The position numbers and the translations under genes are program-made. This document shows positions 24,100 to 32,669 of a stretch of 45,774 nucleotides of DNA, piece after piece. The stretch spans positions 1 to 45,774 of the forward strand of contig JAHEMG010000011.1 of NCBI GenBank assembly GCA_024643755.1, read 5' to 3'. This DNA is from Flavobacteriales bacterium (GTDB taxonomy: Bacteria > Bacteroidota > Bacteroidia > NS11-12g > UBA955). The notes below the pieces were generated by a model that saw only the letters and a program-made list of their open reading frames with translations, made no database searches and was not told the DNA's origin. Numbering within the stretch: position 1 is the stretch's first letter; each line of letters begins with the position of its first letter.

Positions 24100-25134
24100 A
24101 TGAGCAAGGTGATGGATATTCGCGATTTGGACCTTCCCCAACTCACCGATGCCCTCAAAGCATTGGGAGAGCCGGGATTTCGCGCGAAACAAATCCATCA
24201 GTGGCTGTGGCAAAAAGGTGCCCGCAGTTTCGAGGCGATGACCAACCTGTCGAAGCCCCTGCGCGAAAAACTGGCCGAATCATTCACATTCCACGTCGCC
24301 AAAATCCACACCGCCCAACACTCCAAAGACGGTACCATCAAAGTGGCCTTTGAACTCCACGATGGCAACAAAGTGGAAGGTGTCTTGATTCCCACTAGCA
24401 GCAGAACCACCGCTTGCGTTAGCTCACAAGTGGGCTGCTCGCTCGACTGTAAATTCTGCGCTACAGGGTACCTCAAACGCATGCGAAACCTCAGCGCCGC
24501 TGAGATCTTCGACCAAGTATGGCTCATCAATGAGTTGGCCCTAGAACATCACGGCAAACGCCTCGATAACATCGTATACATGGGTATGGGTGAACCCCTG
24601 CTCAATTATGCCAACGTACTGCAAAGCATCCACATCATCACATCCCCCGATGGTTTGGGTATGAGCCCCCAGCGATTGACCGTCTCCACCGCAGGCATCG
24701 CCAAGATGATCCAAAAACTGGCCGATGATGGCATCAAAACCAACCTCGCCCTGAGTTTGCACGCGGCCAACAACGACAAACGTTCGGCCATCATGCCCAT
24801 CAACGAAAGCAATAACCTGGAAATGCTCGCCGAAGCCCTGGGCTATTGGTATGAGAAAACGGGTATCCGACCAACCCTGGAATATACCGTCATCGCCGGG
24901 GTGAACGACGGACAAGAAGAAGAGCGTGAACTGGCCATCTTTGCGCGCAAGTTTCCATCAAAAATCAACCTCATCGAATACAACCCCATCTCCCTCGCCG
25001 ATTACCAGCCCACCAGTCGGTTAGATGCGTTTGCCGCCGGACTTGAAAAGCAAAAACTCATCGTCCACGTGCGCAGAAGTCGCGGCAAGGACATTGATGC
25101 AGCTTGCGGACAGTTAGCGAACCAACTCGCCTAA
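24100..25134 (+). CDS. rlmN: RlmN, 23S rRNA A2503/tRNA A37 C2-methyltransferase (radical SAM)
   Basis: A 344-residue radical-SAM enzyme that methylates C2 of A2503 in 23S rRNA and often A37 of some tRNAs. The 4Fe-4S cysteines are Cys113, Cys117 and Cys120 (CSLDCKFC), preceded by SSRTTACVSSQVG. The methyl-carrying cysteine is Cys336 in DIDAACGQL at the C-terminus. VYMGMGEPLLN, LTVSTAGI and LALSLHAAN follow the family order. Starts 5 bp after der; an internal ATG at 24112 (MDIRDLDL) is an alternative start. Convergent with the UDP-glucuronate decarboxylase gene, 13 bp apart. Confidence 0.96.
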   Translation: MSKVMDIRDLDLPQLTDALKALGEPGFRAKQIHQWLWQKGARSFEAMTNLSKPLREKLAESFTFHVAKIHTAQHSKDGTIKVAFELHDGNKVEGVLIPTSSRTTACVSSQVGCSLDCKFCATGYLKRMRNLSAAEIFDQVWLINELALEHHGKRLDNIVYMGMGEPLLNYANVLQSIHIITSPDGLGMSPQRLTVSTAGIAKMIQKLADDGIKTNLALSLHAANNDKRSAIMPINESNNLEMLAEALGYWYEKTGIRPTLEYTVIAGVNDGQEEERELAIFARKFPSKINLIEYNPISLADYQPTSRLDAFAAGLEKQKLIVHVRRSRGKDIDAACGQLANQLA

Positions 25135-25147
25135 AACCCTTTAGAAA

Positions 25148-26137
25148 TTAAGCATTCTTCACGAAGTCCCTGTGATGGGCCTCTTCGTACAAGCGATCCT
25201 TGGGCAATGATTTGAAGTATTCCCAAGTGATGCGCAACCCTTCGGCACGATCCACCTTGGGCTCCCATCCCAACTCCGCTTTGGCTTTGGTGATATCGGG
25301 CTGACGTTGTTTTGGATCGTCGGTTGGTAACGGCTTGTAAATCACCTTTTGGTCGGTTCCCGTTAACTTGATGATTTCCTCCGCAAACTGTCCGATCGTG
25401 ATCTCATGCGGATTCCCCACATTCACCGGATCAGCGCAATCGCTCAACAACAAACGATAAATGCCTTCCACCAAATCGTCGACATAGCAAAAGCTTCTGG
25501 TCTGACTGCCATCGCCAAATACGGTCAAATCTTCACCGCGAAGGGCCTGTCCCATAAATGCGGGCAACACGCGACCATCGTTTAGACGCATTCTCGGACC
25601 GTAGGTATTGAAAATACGCACAATGCGGGTCTCCAAACCGTGGAACGTATGGTAAGCCATGGTAATCGCCTCTTGGAAACGCTTGGCTTCGTCGTACACG
25701 CCCCTCGGTCCTACGGGATTCACATTCCCCCAATAGGCCTCGGTTTGTGGGTGCACGGTAGGATCGCCATATACTTCAGAAGTACTCGCCACCAAAATGC
25801 GTGCTTTTTTCGCCATCGCCAAACCCAACAAGTTGTGAGTACCCAAAGAGCCCACTTTCAGCGTTTGAATGGGGATTTTCAGGTAATCGATGGGCGATGC
25901 AGGCGATGCAAAATGCAAGATATATTTCAAGTCACCGGCCACGTGCACAAACTTGCTCACGTCGTGGTTATGAAACTCAAATTCAGCCAGTGGAAACAGG
26001 TGCTCGATGTTTCTCAAATCACCTGTAATGAGGTTGTCCATGGCGATGACATGGTACCCTTCTTTCAAAAAGCGCTCACACAAGTGACTTCCCAAGAAGC
26101 CGGCTGCGCCTGTAATCAATACTCGTTCTTTGCTCAT
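25148..26137 (-). CDS. UDP-glucuronate decarboxylase (UDP-xylose synthase)
   Basis: A 329-residue extended short-chain dehydrogenase that oxidises UDP-glucuronate at C4, loses CO2 and yields UDP-xylose. NAD site [10 protein letters not shown] (10-19), then [38 protein letters not shown] (characteristic of UXS), STSEVYGDP, and catalytic [26 protein letters not shown] and [15 protein letters not shown] are also signature segments. Start [10 protein letters not shown] overlaps the stop of the UDP-glucose dehydrogenase gene (ATGA at 26134-26137). With that enzyme it makes a two-step route UDP-glucose to UDP-glucuronate to UDP-xylose for envelope or exopolysaccharide synthesis. Confidence 0.93.
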   Translation of the reverse strand: MSKERVLITGAAGFLGSHLCERFLKEGYHVIAMDNLITGDLRNIEHLFPLAEFEFHNHDVSKFVHVAGDLKYILHFASPASPIDYLKIPIQTLKVGSLGTHNLLGLAMAKKARILVASTSEVYGDPTVHPQTEAYWGNVNPVGPRGVYDEAKRFQEAITMAYHTFHGLETRIVRIFNTYGPRMRLNDGRVLPAFMGQALRGEDLTVFGDGSQTRSFCYVDDLVEGIYRLLLSDCADPVNVGNPHEITIGQFAEEIIKLTGTDQKVIYKPLPTDDPKQRQPDITKAKAELGWEPKVDRAEGLRITWEYFKSLPKDRLYEEAHHRDFVKNA

Positions 26138-27441
26138 TTGATGTCTTTCCGTCCGATGCTATAATAAGAATATCCGTGCTTACGCATGGTATCCATTTCG
26201 AAGACGTTCCGTCCGTCGAAGATCACCTTTTCTTTCAACAATGACTCAATTTTTGCAAAATCAGGGGTTCTAAATTCGGGCCATTCTGTGGCGATAACCA
26301 AGAAATCAGCGCCTTCCAAGGCGGCATACATTTTCTCAGCAAAGACCACTTTATCACCCAAAATGCGCTGCACGTTGCTCATCGCCTCGGGATCATAGCA
26401 CTGTACTTTCGCACCGCGCTCCAACAATGCATCGATCATCTCCAATGCAGGTGCCTCGCGAATATCATCGGTATTGGGTTTAAAAGCCAATCCCCACATA
26501 GCCACTGTTTTCCCAGCAATGCTGCCATAATGCGCATTGATCTTGGGTAACAAGGCCTTCTTTTGATCATAGTTTACTTCTTCTACGGCTTTCAAGATTT
26601 TGAAATCGTAATTCACTTCAGCTGCGCTATGCACCAACGCCTGCACGTCTTTGGGGAAGCAACTGCCACCATACCCAATGCCTGGGAACAAAAAGCGCTT
26701 ACCGATACGATCATCGCTACCCACACCCTTGCGCACCATGTCAACATCCGCACCCAACAACTCACACAAACGAGCAATCTCGTTCATGAAAGAAATCTTG
26801 GTGGCCAAGAAACTGTTGGCAGCATATTTGGTTAACTCCGCACTGCGGGTATCCATGTGCATCACCGGATTGCCCTGACGCACATAAGGCGCGTACAACT
26901 CATCCATCACTTCAAAAGCGCGCTCGCTCTTGGCACCAATCACCACGCGATCGGGCTTCATGAAATCGTCTACCGCCACACCTTCACGCAAAAATTCTGG
27001 GTTGCTCACCACGTCAAACTCTCCGCTGTAGTTGGCGCGAATCGCGGCTTCTACTTTGTCGGCTGTGCCCACTGGCACCGTGCTCTTGTCTACAATCACC
27101 TTGTAGCTCGTCATGATTTTACCCAAATGGTCTGCCACACCCAAAACGTACTTCAAATCAGCCGCTCCGCCCTCACCGGGAGGGGTTGGCAACGCCAAAA
27201 AGATCACTTGCGCATCCTTCACCGCATCCTCCAAACGGGTGGTGAATGTCAAACGACCCTCCTTCAAATTGCGCTTGAAAAGTATCTCCAAACCGGGTTC
27301 AAAGATGGTTATTTGTCCGCCTGATAACATGTCAACCTTGCGCTGATCGATGTCAACACAAATCACATCGTTGCCAGTTTCAGCGAAACAAGTTCCGCTG
27401 ACCAAACCTACATAACCGGTTCCTACTACTGCTACTTTCAT
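26134..27441 (-). CDS. ugd: UDP-glucose 6-dehydrogenase
   Basis: A 435-residue NAD-dependent enzyme converting UDP-glucose to UDP-glucuronate in two oxidations. Rossmann motif [12 protein letters not shown] (5-16), [30 protein letters not shown], and catalytic Cys261 in [28 protein letters not shown] marks the UDP-binding domain. The sequence favours UDP-glucose over UDP-GlcNAc/ManNAc dehydrogenases, though substrate cannot be proven by eye. Starts 5 bp after the aminotransferase stop and overlaps the decarboxylase start, so it is the middle gene of a three-gene nucleotide-sugar operon. Confidence 0.94.
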   Translation of the reverse strand: MKVAVVGTGYVGLVSGTCFAETGNDVICVDIDQRKVDMLSGGQITIFEPGLEILFKRNLKEGRLTFTTRLEDAVKDAQVIFLALPTPPGEGGAADLKYVLGVADHLGKIMTSYKVIVDKSTVPVGTADKVEAAIRANYSGEFDVVSNPEFLREGVAVDDFMKPDRVVIGAKSERAFEVMDELYAPYVRQGNPVMHMDTRSAELTKYAANSFLATKISFMNEIARLCELLGADVDMVRKGVGSDDRIGKRFLFPGIGYGGSCFPKDVQALVHSAAEVNYDFKILKAVEEVNYDQKKALLPKINAHYGSIAGKTVAMWGLAFKPNTDDIREAPALEMIDALLERGAKVQCYDPEAMSNVQRILGDKVVFAEKMYAALEGADFLVIATEWPEFRTPDFAKIESLLKEKVIFDGRNVFEMDTMRKHGYSYYSIGRKDIK

Positions 27442-27446
27442 TCGAT

Positions 27447-28571
27447 TTATTGGGATTTTTGGATAAAATTTCGTATATTATTGATGATGTACTCTTGCTG
27501 CTCAAGGTCCAATTCCGGACATATGGGCAAGCTCAACACGCGGTTGCAAAGGTCTTCAGAAACAGGCAGATTCACAACCTGTTTGTAAGCCGTTTGCCAA
27601 TGCAGCGGGATCGGATAATAAATCATCGAGGGTATGCCCTGTTCCTGCAAGTACGTTTTCAGCGCATCGCGCATCGCCCTGCTAGCGCATTGCAACGTGT
27701 ATTGGTGAAATACGTGTGAGCTATCGATTGTTCGCTGTGGCACCGAAAGTCCCTGCAAATCTTGCAAACCCGCATCATACCTGGCGGCAACAGCCCTGCG
27801 TGCTTTTTCAAAATCGCTGAGGTGCGGCAACTTGGCCAACAGCACGGCAGCTTGTAAGGTATCCAACCGCGAATTCAACCCCACCACATCGTGCTGATAT
27901 TTTACCGATTGTCCGTGGTTTGCCAACTGTCGCAATTTCTTTGCAAGTGCATCGTCGTTCGTGAACATCGCCCCGCCATCGCCATAGCATCCCAAATTCT
28001 TGCTGGGGAAAAACGATGTGGTGCCTATATGTCCCATCGTCCCCGCAAACCCATGCTCTCCCGGTGTGCAATACTGCGATCCGATGGCTTGCGCTGCGTC
28101 TTCCACCACATACAAATTATGCTTTTTTGCTAAGGCCAACAGGGGCTCCATCGACACCATCTGTCCGTACAAATGCACCGGCGCGATGGCCCTCGTTTTT
28201 TCCGTAATCAACCCCTCCAACGCCGCTACATCCATCAAAAACGTAGCTGCATCCACTTCCGCAAATACCGGCTTCAATCCCAGCAACAACAACACCTCCG
28301 TGAGGGCTGCATAGGAAAACGCTGGGGTAATCACCTCGGAGCCCGGTGGCAAGTCCAACGCCATAAACGCCAACTGCAACGCATCCGTTCCATTGGCACA
28401 GCCAATGACGTGTTTCACCTGGTATCGCTCAGCCAAAGCCGCCTCCAATGTGCGCACCGCACCACCCTGAATAAAATCAGCGTTGTGCAATACCTGCTTC
28501 ATCGCTGGGTCGATCTGTGTCGACAATCGGACATACTGTCCTTGTAAATCAACCATTTGGATCTTCCGCAT
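27447..28571 (-). CDS. DegT/DnrJ/EryC1 sugar aminotransferase, WbpE-like
   Basis: A 374-residue PLP aminotransferase acting on nucleotide-linked keto sugars. PLP lysine is Lys191 in SFFPSKNLGCYGDGGAM, with Asp158 in EDAAQAIG and the phosphate-site segment CANGTDALQLA. The stretch through LGCYGDGGAMFTND, LRQLANHGQ and VGLNSRLDTLQAAVLL closely resembles Pseudomonas WbpE, which makes UDP-2-acetamido-3-amino-glucuronate, so a 3-amino sugar acid is a reasonable guess. Start ATG at 28571 (MRKIQMVDLQGQY) is chosen over an upstream GTG because a -7 box precedes it by five bases. First gene of the operon with the dehydrogenase and decarboxylase. Confidence 0.9.
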   Translation of the reverse strand: MRKIQMVDLQGQYVRLSTQIDPAMKQVLHNADFIQGGAVRTLEAALAERYQVKHVIGCANGTDALQLAFMALDLPPGSEVITPAFSYAALTEVLLLLGLKPVFAEVDAATFLMDVAALEGLITEKTRAIAPVHLYGQMVSMEPLLALAKKHNLYVVEDAAQAIGSQYCTPGEHGFAGTMGHIGTTSFFPSKNLGCYGDGGAMFTNDDALAKKLRQLANHGQSVKYQHDVVGLNSRLDTLQAAVLLAKLPHLSDFEKARRAVAARYDAGLQDLQGLSVPQRTIDSSHVFHQYTLQCASRAMRDALKTYLQEQGIPSMIYYPIPLHWQTAYKQVVNLPVSEDLCNRVLSLPICPELDLEQQEYIINNIRNFIQKSQ

Positions 28572-28576
28572 CGTCA

Positions 28577-28584
28577 CAAAATTA
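28577..28584 (-). promoter_or_regulatory. -7 promoter box (TAATTTTG) of the nucleotide-sugar operon
   Basis: Exact TAnnTTTG on the minus strand in the 37-bp gap after rlmB, five bases before the aminotransferase ATG. Predicts a leaderless operon mRNA independent of rlmB. Confidence 0.55.
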
Positions 28585-28608
28585 CGCGTTTTGGCAATCG
28601 CCGTCGTA

Positions 28609-29364
28609 TTATTTGCTGCGCTGTCGCACCACCTCGTAGGTGATGATTCCTGTAGCCACCGACACGTTCAATGAACCAACGCCATTGGCCGATAGGGGAA
28701 TCTTTACGTGGGCATCGCACAACTTCCAAGTATTGGTACTCAATCCAGTTTCCTCATCGCCCATGACGATAGCAACCGGACCGCTCATGTCTGCATCAAA
28801 CAGGGCCTCCGATGTTTTTTCGGTGGCACCCACAATTTTCAAACCGGAGTTCTTCAACATTTTGATGCTGCCATACAGCGATTGGGTTCTACAAACGGGA
28901 ATTTTCATCAAAGCACCGGCAGAAGTTCTCACGGCATCGGCACTCAAGGGCGCAGAACCCTTTTCAGGTACCAAGATACCATGCACACCGGCACAAGCCG
29001 CTGTTCTGGCGATAGCCCCGAAGTTCCTCACATCTGTAACACCATCTAAGATTAAAATGAAAGGATCTTCACCTGCCTCAAAGGCATTGGCCACAACCGT
29101 ATCCAAATCGGCGAAATCCACCGAACTCACCGATATCACCACCCCTTGGTGGTTGCCCTTCACCAATGCGTTGAGCTTGGCTGTAGGCACTTGCTTCCAA
29201 ATCAAATTCTTGGCGCGCAACAAGGGCAACAAATCTTTCAACTGTCCTTGCAACACACCCTCCTGCAACCATACTTTGTCGACCGTTTTGCCCGACTGCA
29301 ACGCTTCCAATACGGGGTGAATCCCGTACACAAACGCATCCTTTTCTTTCTTTCTAAATTCCAT
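28609..29364 (-). CDS. rlmB: TrmH-family 23S rRNA 2'-O-methyltransferase (RlmB-like)
   Basis: A 251-residue SPOUT methyltransferase. An N-terminal substrate-binding domain (VYGIHPVLEALQSGKTVDKVWLQ) is followed by the knotted SAM domain: ILDGVTDVRNFGAIARTAACAGVHG, IVMGDEETGLS and IPLSANGVGSLNVSVATGIITYEV are the three SPOUT motifs. RlmB methylates G2251 of 23S rRNA; other TrmH members modify other sites, so the target is inferred. ATG at 29364 lies only 10 bases after a GC-rich hairpin (29375-29394) that follows the upstream DUF2723 gene, so the hairpin may shape how this gene is expressed. Confidence 0.9.
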   Translation of the reverse strand: MEFRKKEKDAFVYGIHPVLEALQSGKTVDKVWLQEGVLQGQLKDLLPLLRAKNLIWKQVPTAKLNALVKGNHQGVVISVSSVDFADLDTVVANAFEAGEDPFILILDGVTDVRNFGAIARTAACAGVHGILVPEKGSAPLSADAVRTSAGALMKIPVCRTQSLYGSIKMLKNSGLKIVGATEKTSEALFDADMSGPVAIVMGDEETGLSTNTWKLCDAHVKIPLSANGVGSLNVSVATGIITYEVVRQRSK

Positions 29365-29374
29365 ATAAACAAGT

Positions 29375-29394
29375 GTCCCGCCTTGCGGCGGGAC
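29375..29394 (-). terminator. GC-rich hairpin between the DUF2723 gene and rlmB
   Basis: GTCCCGCC (29375-29382) and GGCGGGAC (29387-29394) form a perfect 8-bp stem with a four-base loop. On the minus strand the bases after the stem are only weakly T-rich (ACTTGTTTAT), and the rlmB ATG follows 10 bp on. It may be a partial terminator or an attenuating structure. Confidence 0.6.
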
Positions 29395-29410
29395 CTTTTA
29401 ATTCAATTTT

Positions 29411-32400
29411 TTAAATCCCGGTTGATTTCTGTCTATACTCCGCAGCCCAATCCTTTTTACCCAATCGCTCACATTCGTCGCCAATGGTCTTCAAGATATC
29501 GCGACTCATTTGTACTTCGCGGGCACCAAACATCTGATCTTCCCACTTCACAAAATAAGTTCCGTACTGCACACAGTCTTTCACCGCCATATCCAACACC
29601 TTCTTGGCTGCCGCCTCATCGCCCAATTCCAACAACGTAATACCATAGTCTACCTTGTATTCTTTGCGCATTGGCATCACCGATTCTGGGATCTCTACCA
29701 AAATGTGGTTCAATACCTCCTTGGCGCGATTGCGATATACAGACAATGAGTCTTTCTCTCTCACCAAATAGTCCTCCACAGAGCGGAATCCTGCAGGCAC
29801 CGGCGCACCAGCAATGCCCACCTTCGCCACTTGGGCTTGGTATTGCTCGTAAGTTTTGATTTTGTTCAAGTAGGTCTTCGCCAACAACATCGCCATCTGC
29901 TGCAAATCGCCAGGTACGTAGGCCGCTTTGTCGTCCAAGAAGAAGTTCTTCTTCTCTTTCATACCATAGTACTTATAGCTCTTCACCAAGTTGCTGTACA
30001 TCTTGTAATCCGCAACACGCTGTGGCTGACGGCTGCTTGATCCGCCTTTGATGGGGACAAACTTGTACACCAATCCCTCCAACTGCAAGTAATCGTTTAC
30101 GTCGAAGAAATCATAACCACTCACGCTGGTGAAGTAGATCGGACGTTTCCAACCTGTTTTCGCGTTTTGGGTAATCAAATCCATGAAGACCAAATCGCCC
30201 TTAGAAATGTATGATCCGCCCAAGTTGTATTCGATGCGATCCACCACTTCGGCAGTATCTTTTGCACCTACTACACCCGATGCGATCACCGACTTGCGAT
30301 CCACAGGGAACCAAATCTTGCGTGCACGGAAATAGTTGCGGTCAACCCCTTTTTTGTTTTCTGCCAACACTTGCTTAATTGCATCATCCAAGCGCATCAT
30401 GCTGCCCTCTTCCGACTGAATTTCAATGCCGCCTTCGAAGCTACCGGTTTGCAAATCTTCCTTCGTCAAACTCAATGGCAATGGCTCAGATTCATATACC
30501 TTATCCAACAACACACTGCTATACCAATCGGTTGGCAACAAACTTTGGTTGATGATTCTTACGTCGGTACGAATCCCTTCCACGTTCTGTGCATACCACA
30601 AAGGATAGGTATCGTTGTCCCCATTACAGAACAACACGGCATTGGGCTCCAGGTTTTCCAAGAAGTTCTTCGCCATATCGATACCAATGGTTCTGCCACT
30701 GCGATCGTGATCGTCCCAGTTTTGGTAACCCATATTTACTGGCACCAACAACACAGAGGCCAAGGTTGCTACCATTGCACTCTTGTTGCCGAAGCGTTTT
30801 TGCAGCATATCGGCCAAAGCCAACACACCCAATCCCACCCAAATACAGAAGGTCTGGAACGATCCCACCAAAGCATAGTCACGCTCGCGGGGCTCGTAAG
30901 GCGGTTGGTTCATGTATACGTTGATCAATACCCCTGTGAACAAGAACAAGGTCATCACCAACCAGAAATCATGCTTCTGCTTCTTCAAATGCATCAACAA
31001 TCCCAAGATTCCCAACAACAGTGGCAAGAAGAAATAAGGGTTCTTCGCCTTTTGGTTCTTGTAGTAGTCGGGCATACCGTCGTTCGGACCAATCACAAAT
31101 CGATCCACGAAAGGAATACCGCTATACCAGTTGCCATCGAAACGGGTGTTGCCCATCACGGCTTGTTGATCGTTGAAACGACCCACGAAATTCCACATGA
31201 AATAACGCAAATACATGTAGCGCAACTGATAGCCGAAGAAATAGCTCAAATTGTTGCCGAAGGTGGGCTTCTGATAATTCAAATATTGCAACTCTTGCTG
31301 CTCTTCCTCTGACAAAGCGCGCTGCTGGCTCATGCCCTGCAGTTCATCGATGCGATTTTGTACGTCCATCATCCCCCCATAGTCACGGAAACCACGTGCA
31401 TCGTTGGGCTTGTTGCTCTTACCCATACGTGGGAACAACGTCATGTACTCCTCAGGGTAGGTATAGTCGAAATTATCGCCCCCATCTTCATAGCGATCTT
31501 TGCCTTTGAAACGCTTCTTGCCAATCACCTTGTAGCCACTCTCAGGGGCGTTGAAGTAGGGACCGTACATCAAAGGACGATCACCGTACTGTTCACGGGT
31601 GATGTAACCATAAAACTTGTAAGGGTCTTCTGGGTTGTTCATGTCGATGGCAGGGTTGGCCATAGAACGGATGATCACCATCGCGTAAGAAGAATAACCC
31701 AATACCACAAACGATGCCGCCATGATAATCACGTTCCAGTTGCGTTTGCCCGTTTTGTGGGTGTAGTACAACAGGTAACCCGCCAAACCAATGATCAATA
31801 CCACCGCAGCGATAGATCCGCTGTAGAAACCCTGACCGAAATCGTTCACAAACATGCGATCCATGGTTGCCAACAACCAGGGAATACCGGGGTAAACAAT
31901 TTTCATCACAAACGCCAAGGCCAAAGCCGAAGCACCCAAAGCCAAAATCACCCCATTGCGGGTAACCGTGTATTTTCTGAAATAATACGCCAAACAAACG
32001 GTAGGAATCACCAGCAAGTTCAACATGTGCGTTCCCAAAGCCAAACCGATCATGAAGGCGATAAACACCATCCAGCGATCGGCTGAAACGTCATCGGCTG
32101 ATTTCCACCAGCGCAATACAGCCCAGAACGACAAAGCCGTAAAGAACGAACTCAATGCGTATACTTCCGATTCAACCGCGCTGAACCAGAAACTATCAAT
32201 GAACGTGTTGGTCAAAGCCGCAACAGCACCTGCACCCAACACCAAAATGGTTTTGCTTTTGTTGGCCTCATCCACCATGCGATCAGCGAAATACGTGGTG
32301 ATCCAGAAGGTAAACATCACCGTTCCGGCACTGGCTACAGCGCTCAACATGTTGATCCAGAATCCCACCATCTCGGGCGATGAAGCCATCAATGAGAACA

Positions 32401-32587
32401 AACGACCAATCATCAAAAACAAAGGTGCCCCCGGTGGGTGAACCACTTGCAATTTGTAAGCAGCACTGGCGAATTCACCACAGTCCCACAGACTGACGCT
32501 CTGTTCCAAAGTGAGGGTGTACACGACCAGAGCGACGATAAACATCACCCAGCCCATGATGCGATTTAAACGAGCAAAAGAGTTCAT
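29411..32587 (-). CDS. DUF2723 multi-spanning membrane protein, GT-C-like
   Basis: A 1,058-residue protein with many membrane helices in roughly the first 640 residues and a soluble C-terminal part of about 400. The N-terminus carries the DUF2723 signature: LNRIMGWVMFIVALVVYTLTLEQSVSLWDCGEFASAAYKL, split here as VSLWDCGEF with VVHPPGAPLF; the acidic Asp-Cys-Gly-Glu in the first outer loop resembles GT-C glycosyltransferase catalytic loops. Later segments PPYEPRERDYALVGSF and FCNGDNDTYPLWYAQNVEGIRTDVRIIN are also typical. The family is near-universal in Bacteroidota and thought to transfer sugar from a lipid-linked donor, but its substrate is unproven. A TATTTTCG near-match -7 box lies at 32625-32632. 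Confidence 0.88.
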   Translation of the reverse strand: MNSFARLNRIMGWVMFIVALVVYTLTLEQSVSLWDCGEFASAAYKLQVVHPPGAPLFLMIGRLFSLMASSPEMVGFWINMLSAVASAGTVMFTFWITTYFADRMVDEANKSKTILVLGAGAVAALTNTFIDSFWFSAVESEVYALSSFFTALSFWAVLRWWKSADDVSADRWMVFIAFMIGLALGTHMLNLLVIPTVCLAYYFRKYTVTRNGVILALGASALALAFVMKIVYPGIPWLLATMDRMFVNDFGQGFYSGSIAAVVLIIGLAGYLLYYTHKTGKRNWNVIIMAASFVVLGYSSYAMVIIRSMANPAIDMNNPEDPYKFYGYITREQYGDRPLMYGPYFNAPESGYKVIGKKRFKGKDRYEDGGDNFDYTYPEEYMTLFPRMGKSNKPNDARGFRDYGGMMDVQNRIDELQGMSQQRALSEEEQQELQYLNYQKPTFGNNLSYFFGYQLRYMYLRYFMWNFVGRFNDQQAVMGNTRFDGNWYSGIPFVDRFVIGPNDGMPDYYKNQKAKNPYFFLPLLLGILGLLMHLKKQKHDFWLVMTLFLFTGVLINVYMNQPPYEPRERDYALVGSFQTFCIWVGLGVLALADMLQKRFGNKSAMVATLASVLLVPVNMGYQNWDDHDRSGRTIGIDMAKNFLENLEPNAVLFCNGDNDTYPLWYAQNVEGIRTDVRIINQSLLPTDWYSSVLLDKVYESEPLPLSLTKEDLQTGSFEGGIEIQSEEGSMMRLDDAIKQVLAENKKGVDRNYFRARKIWFPVDRKSVIASGVVGAKDTAEVVDRIEYNLGGSYISKGDLVFMDLITQNAKTGWKRPIYFTSVSGYDFFDVNDYLQLEGLVYKFVPIKGGSSSRQPQRVADYKMYSNLVKSYKYYGMKEKKNFFLDDKAAYVPGDLQQMAMLLAKTYLNKIKTYEQYQAQVAKVGIAGAPVPAGFRSVEDYLVREKDSLSVYRNRAKEVLNHILVEIPESVMPMRKEYKVDYGITLLELGDEAAAKKVLDMAVKDCVQYGTYFVKWEDQMFGAREVQMSRDILKTIGDECERLGKKDWAAEYRQKSTGI

Positions 32588-32669
32588 TATAGAGTTAACT
32601 TGTTGTTTTAAATGGATTAAAAAGCGAAAATAGGGATTTACATCGCCAAATGAAAACGCGAAAACGCAA

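Noticed and set aside
30371-31312. 313-codon plus-strand frame opposite the DUF2723 gene
   Set aside because: Very Gln/His-rich, complementary to a well-supported membrane protein; no family pattern.
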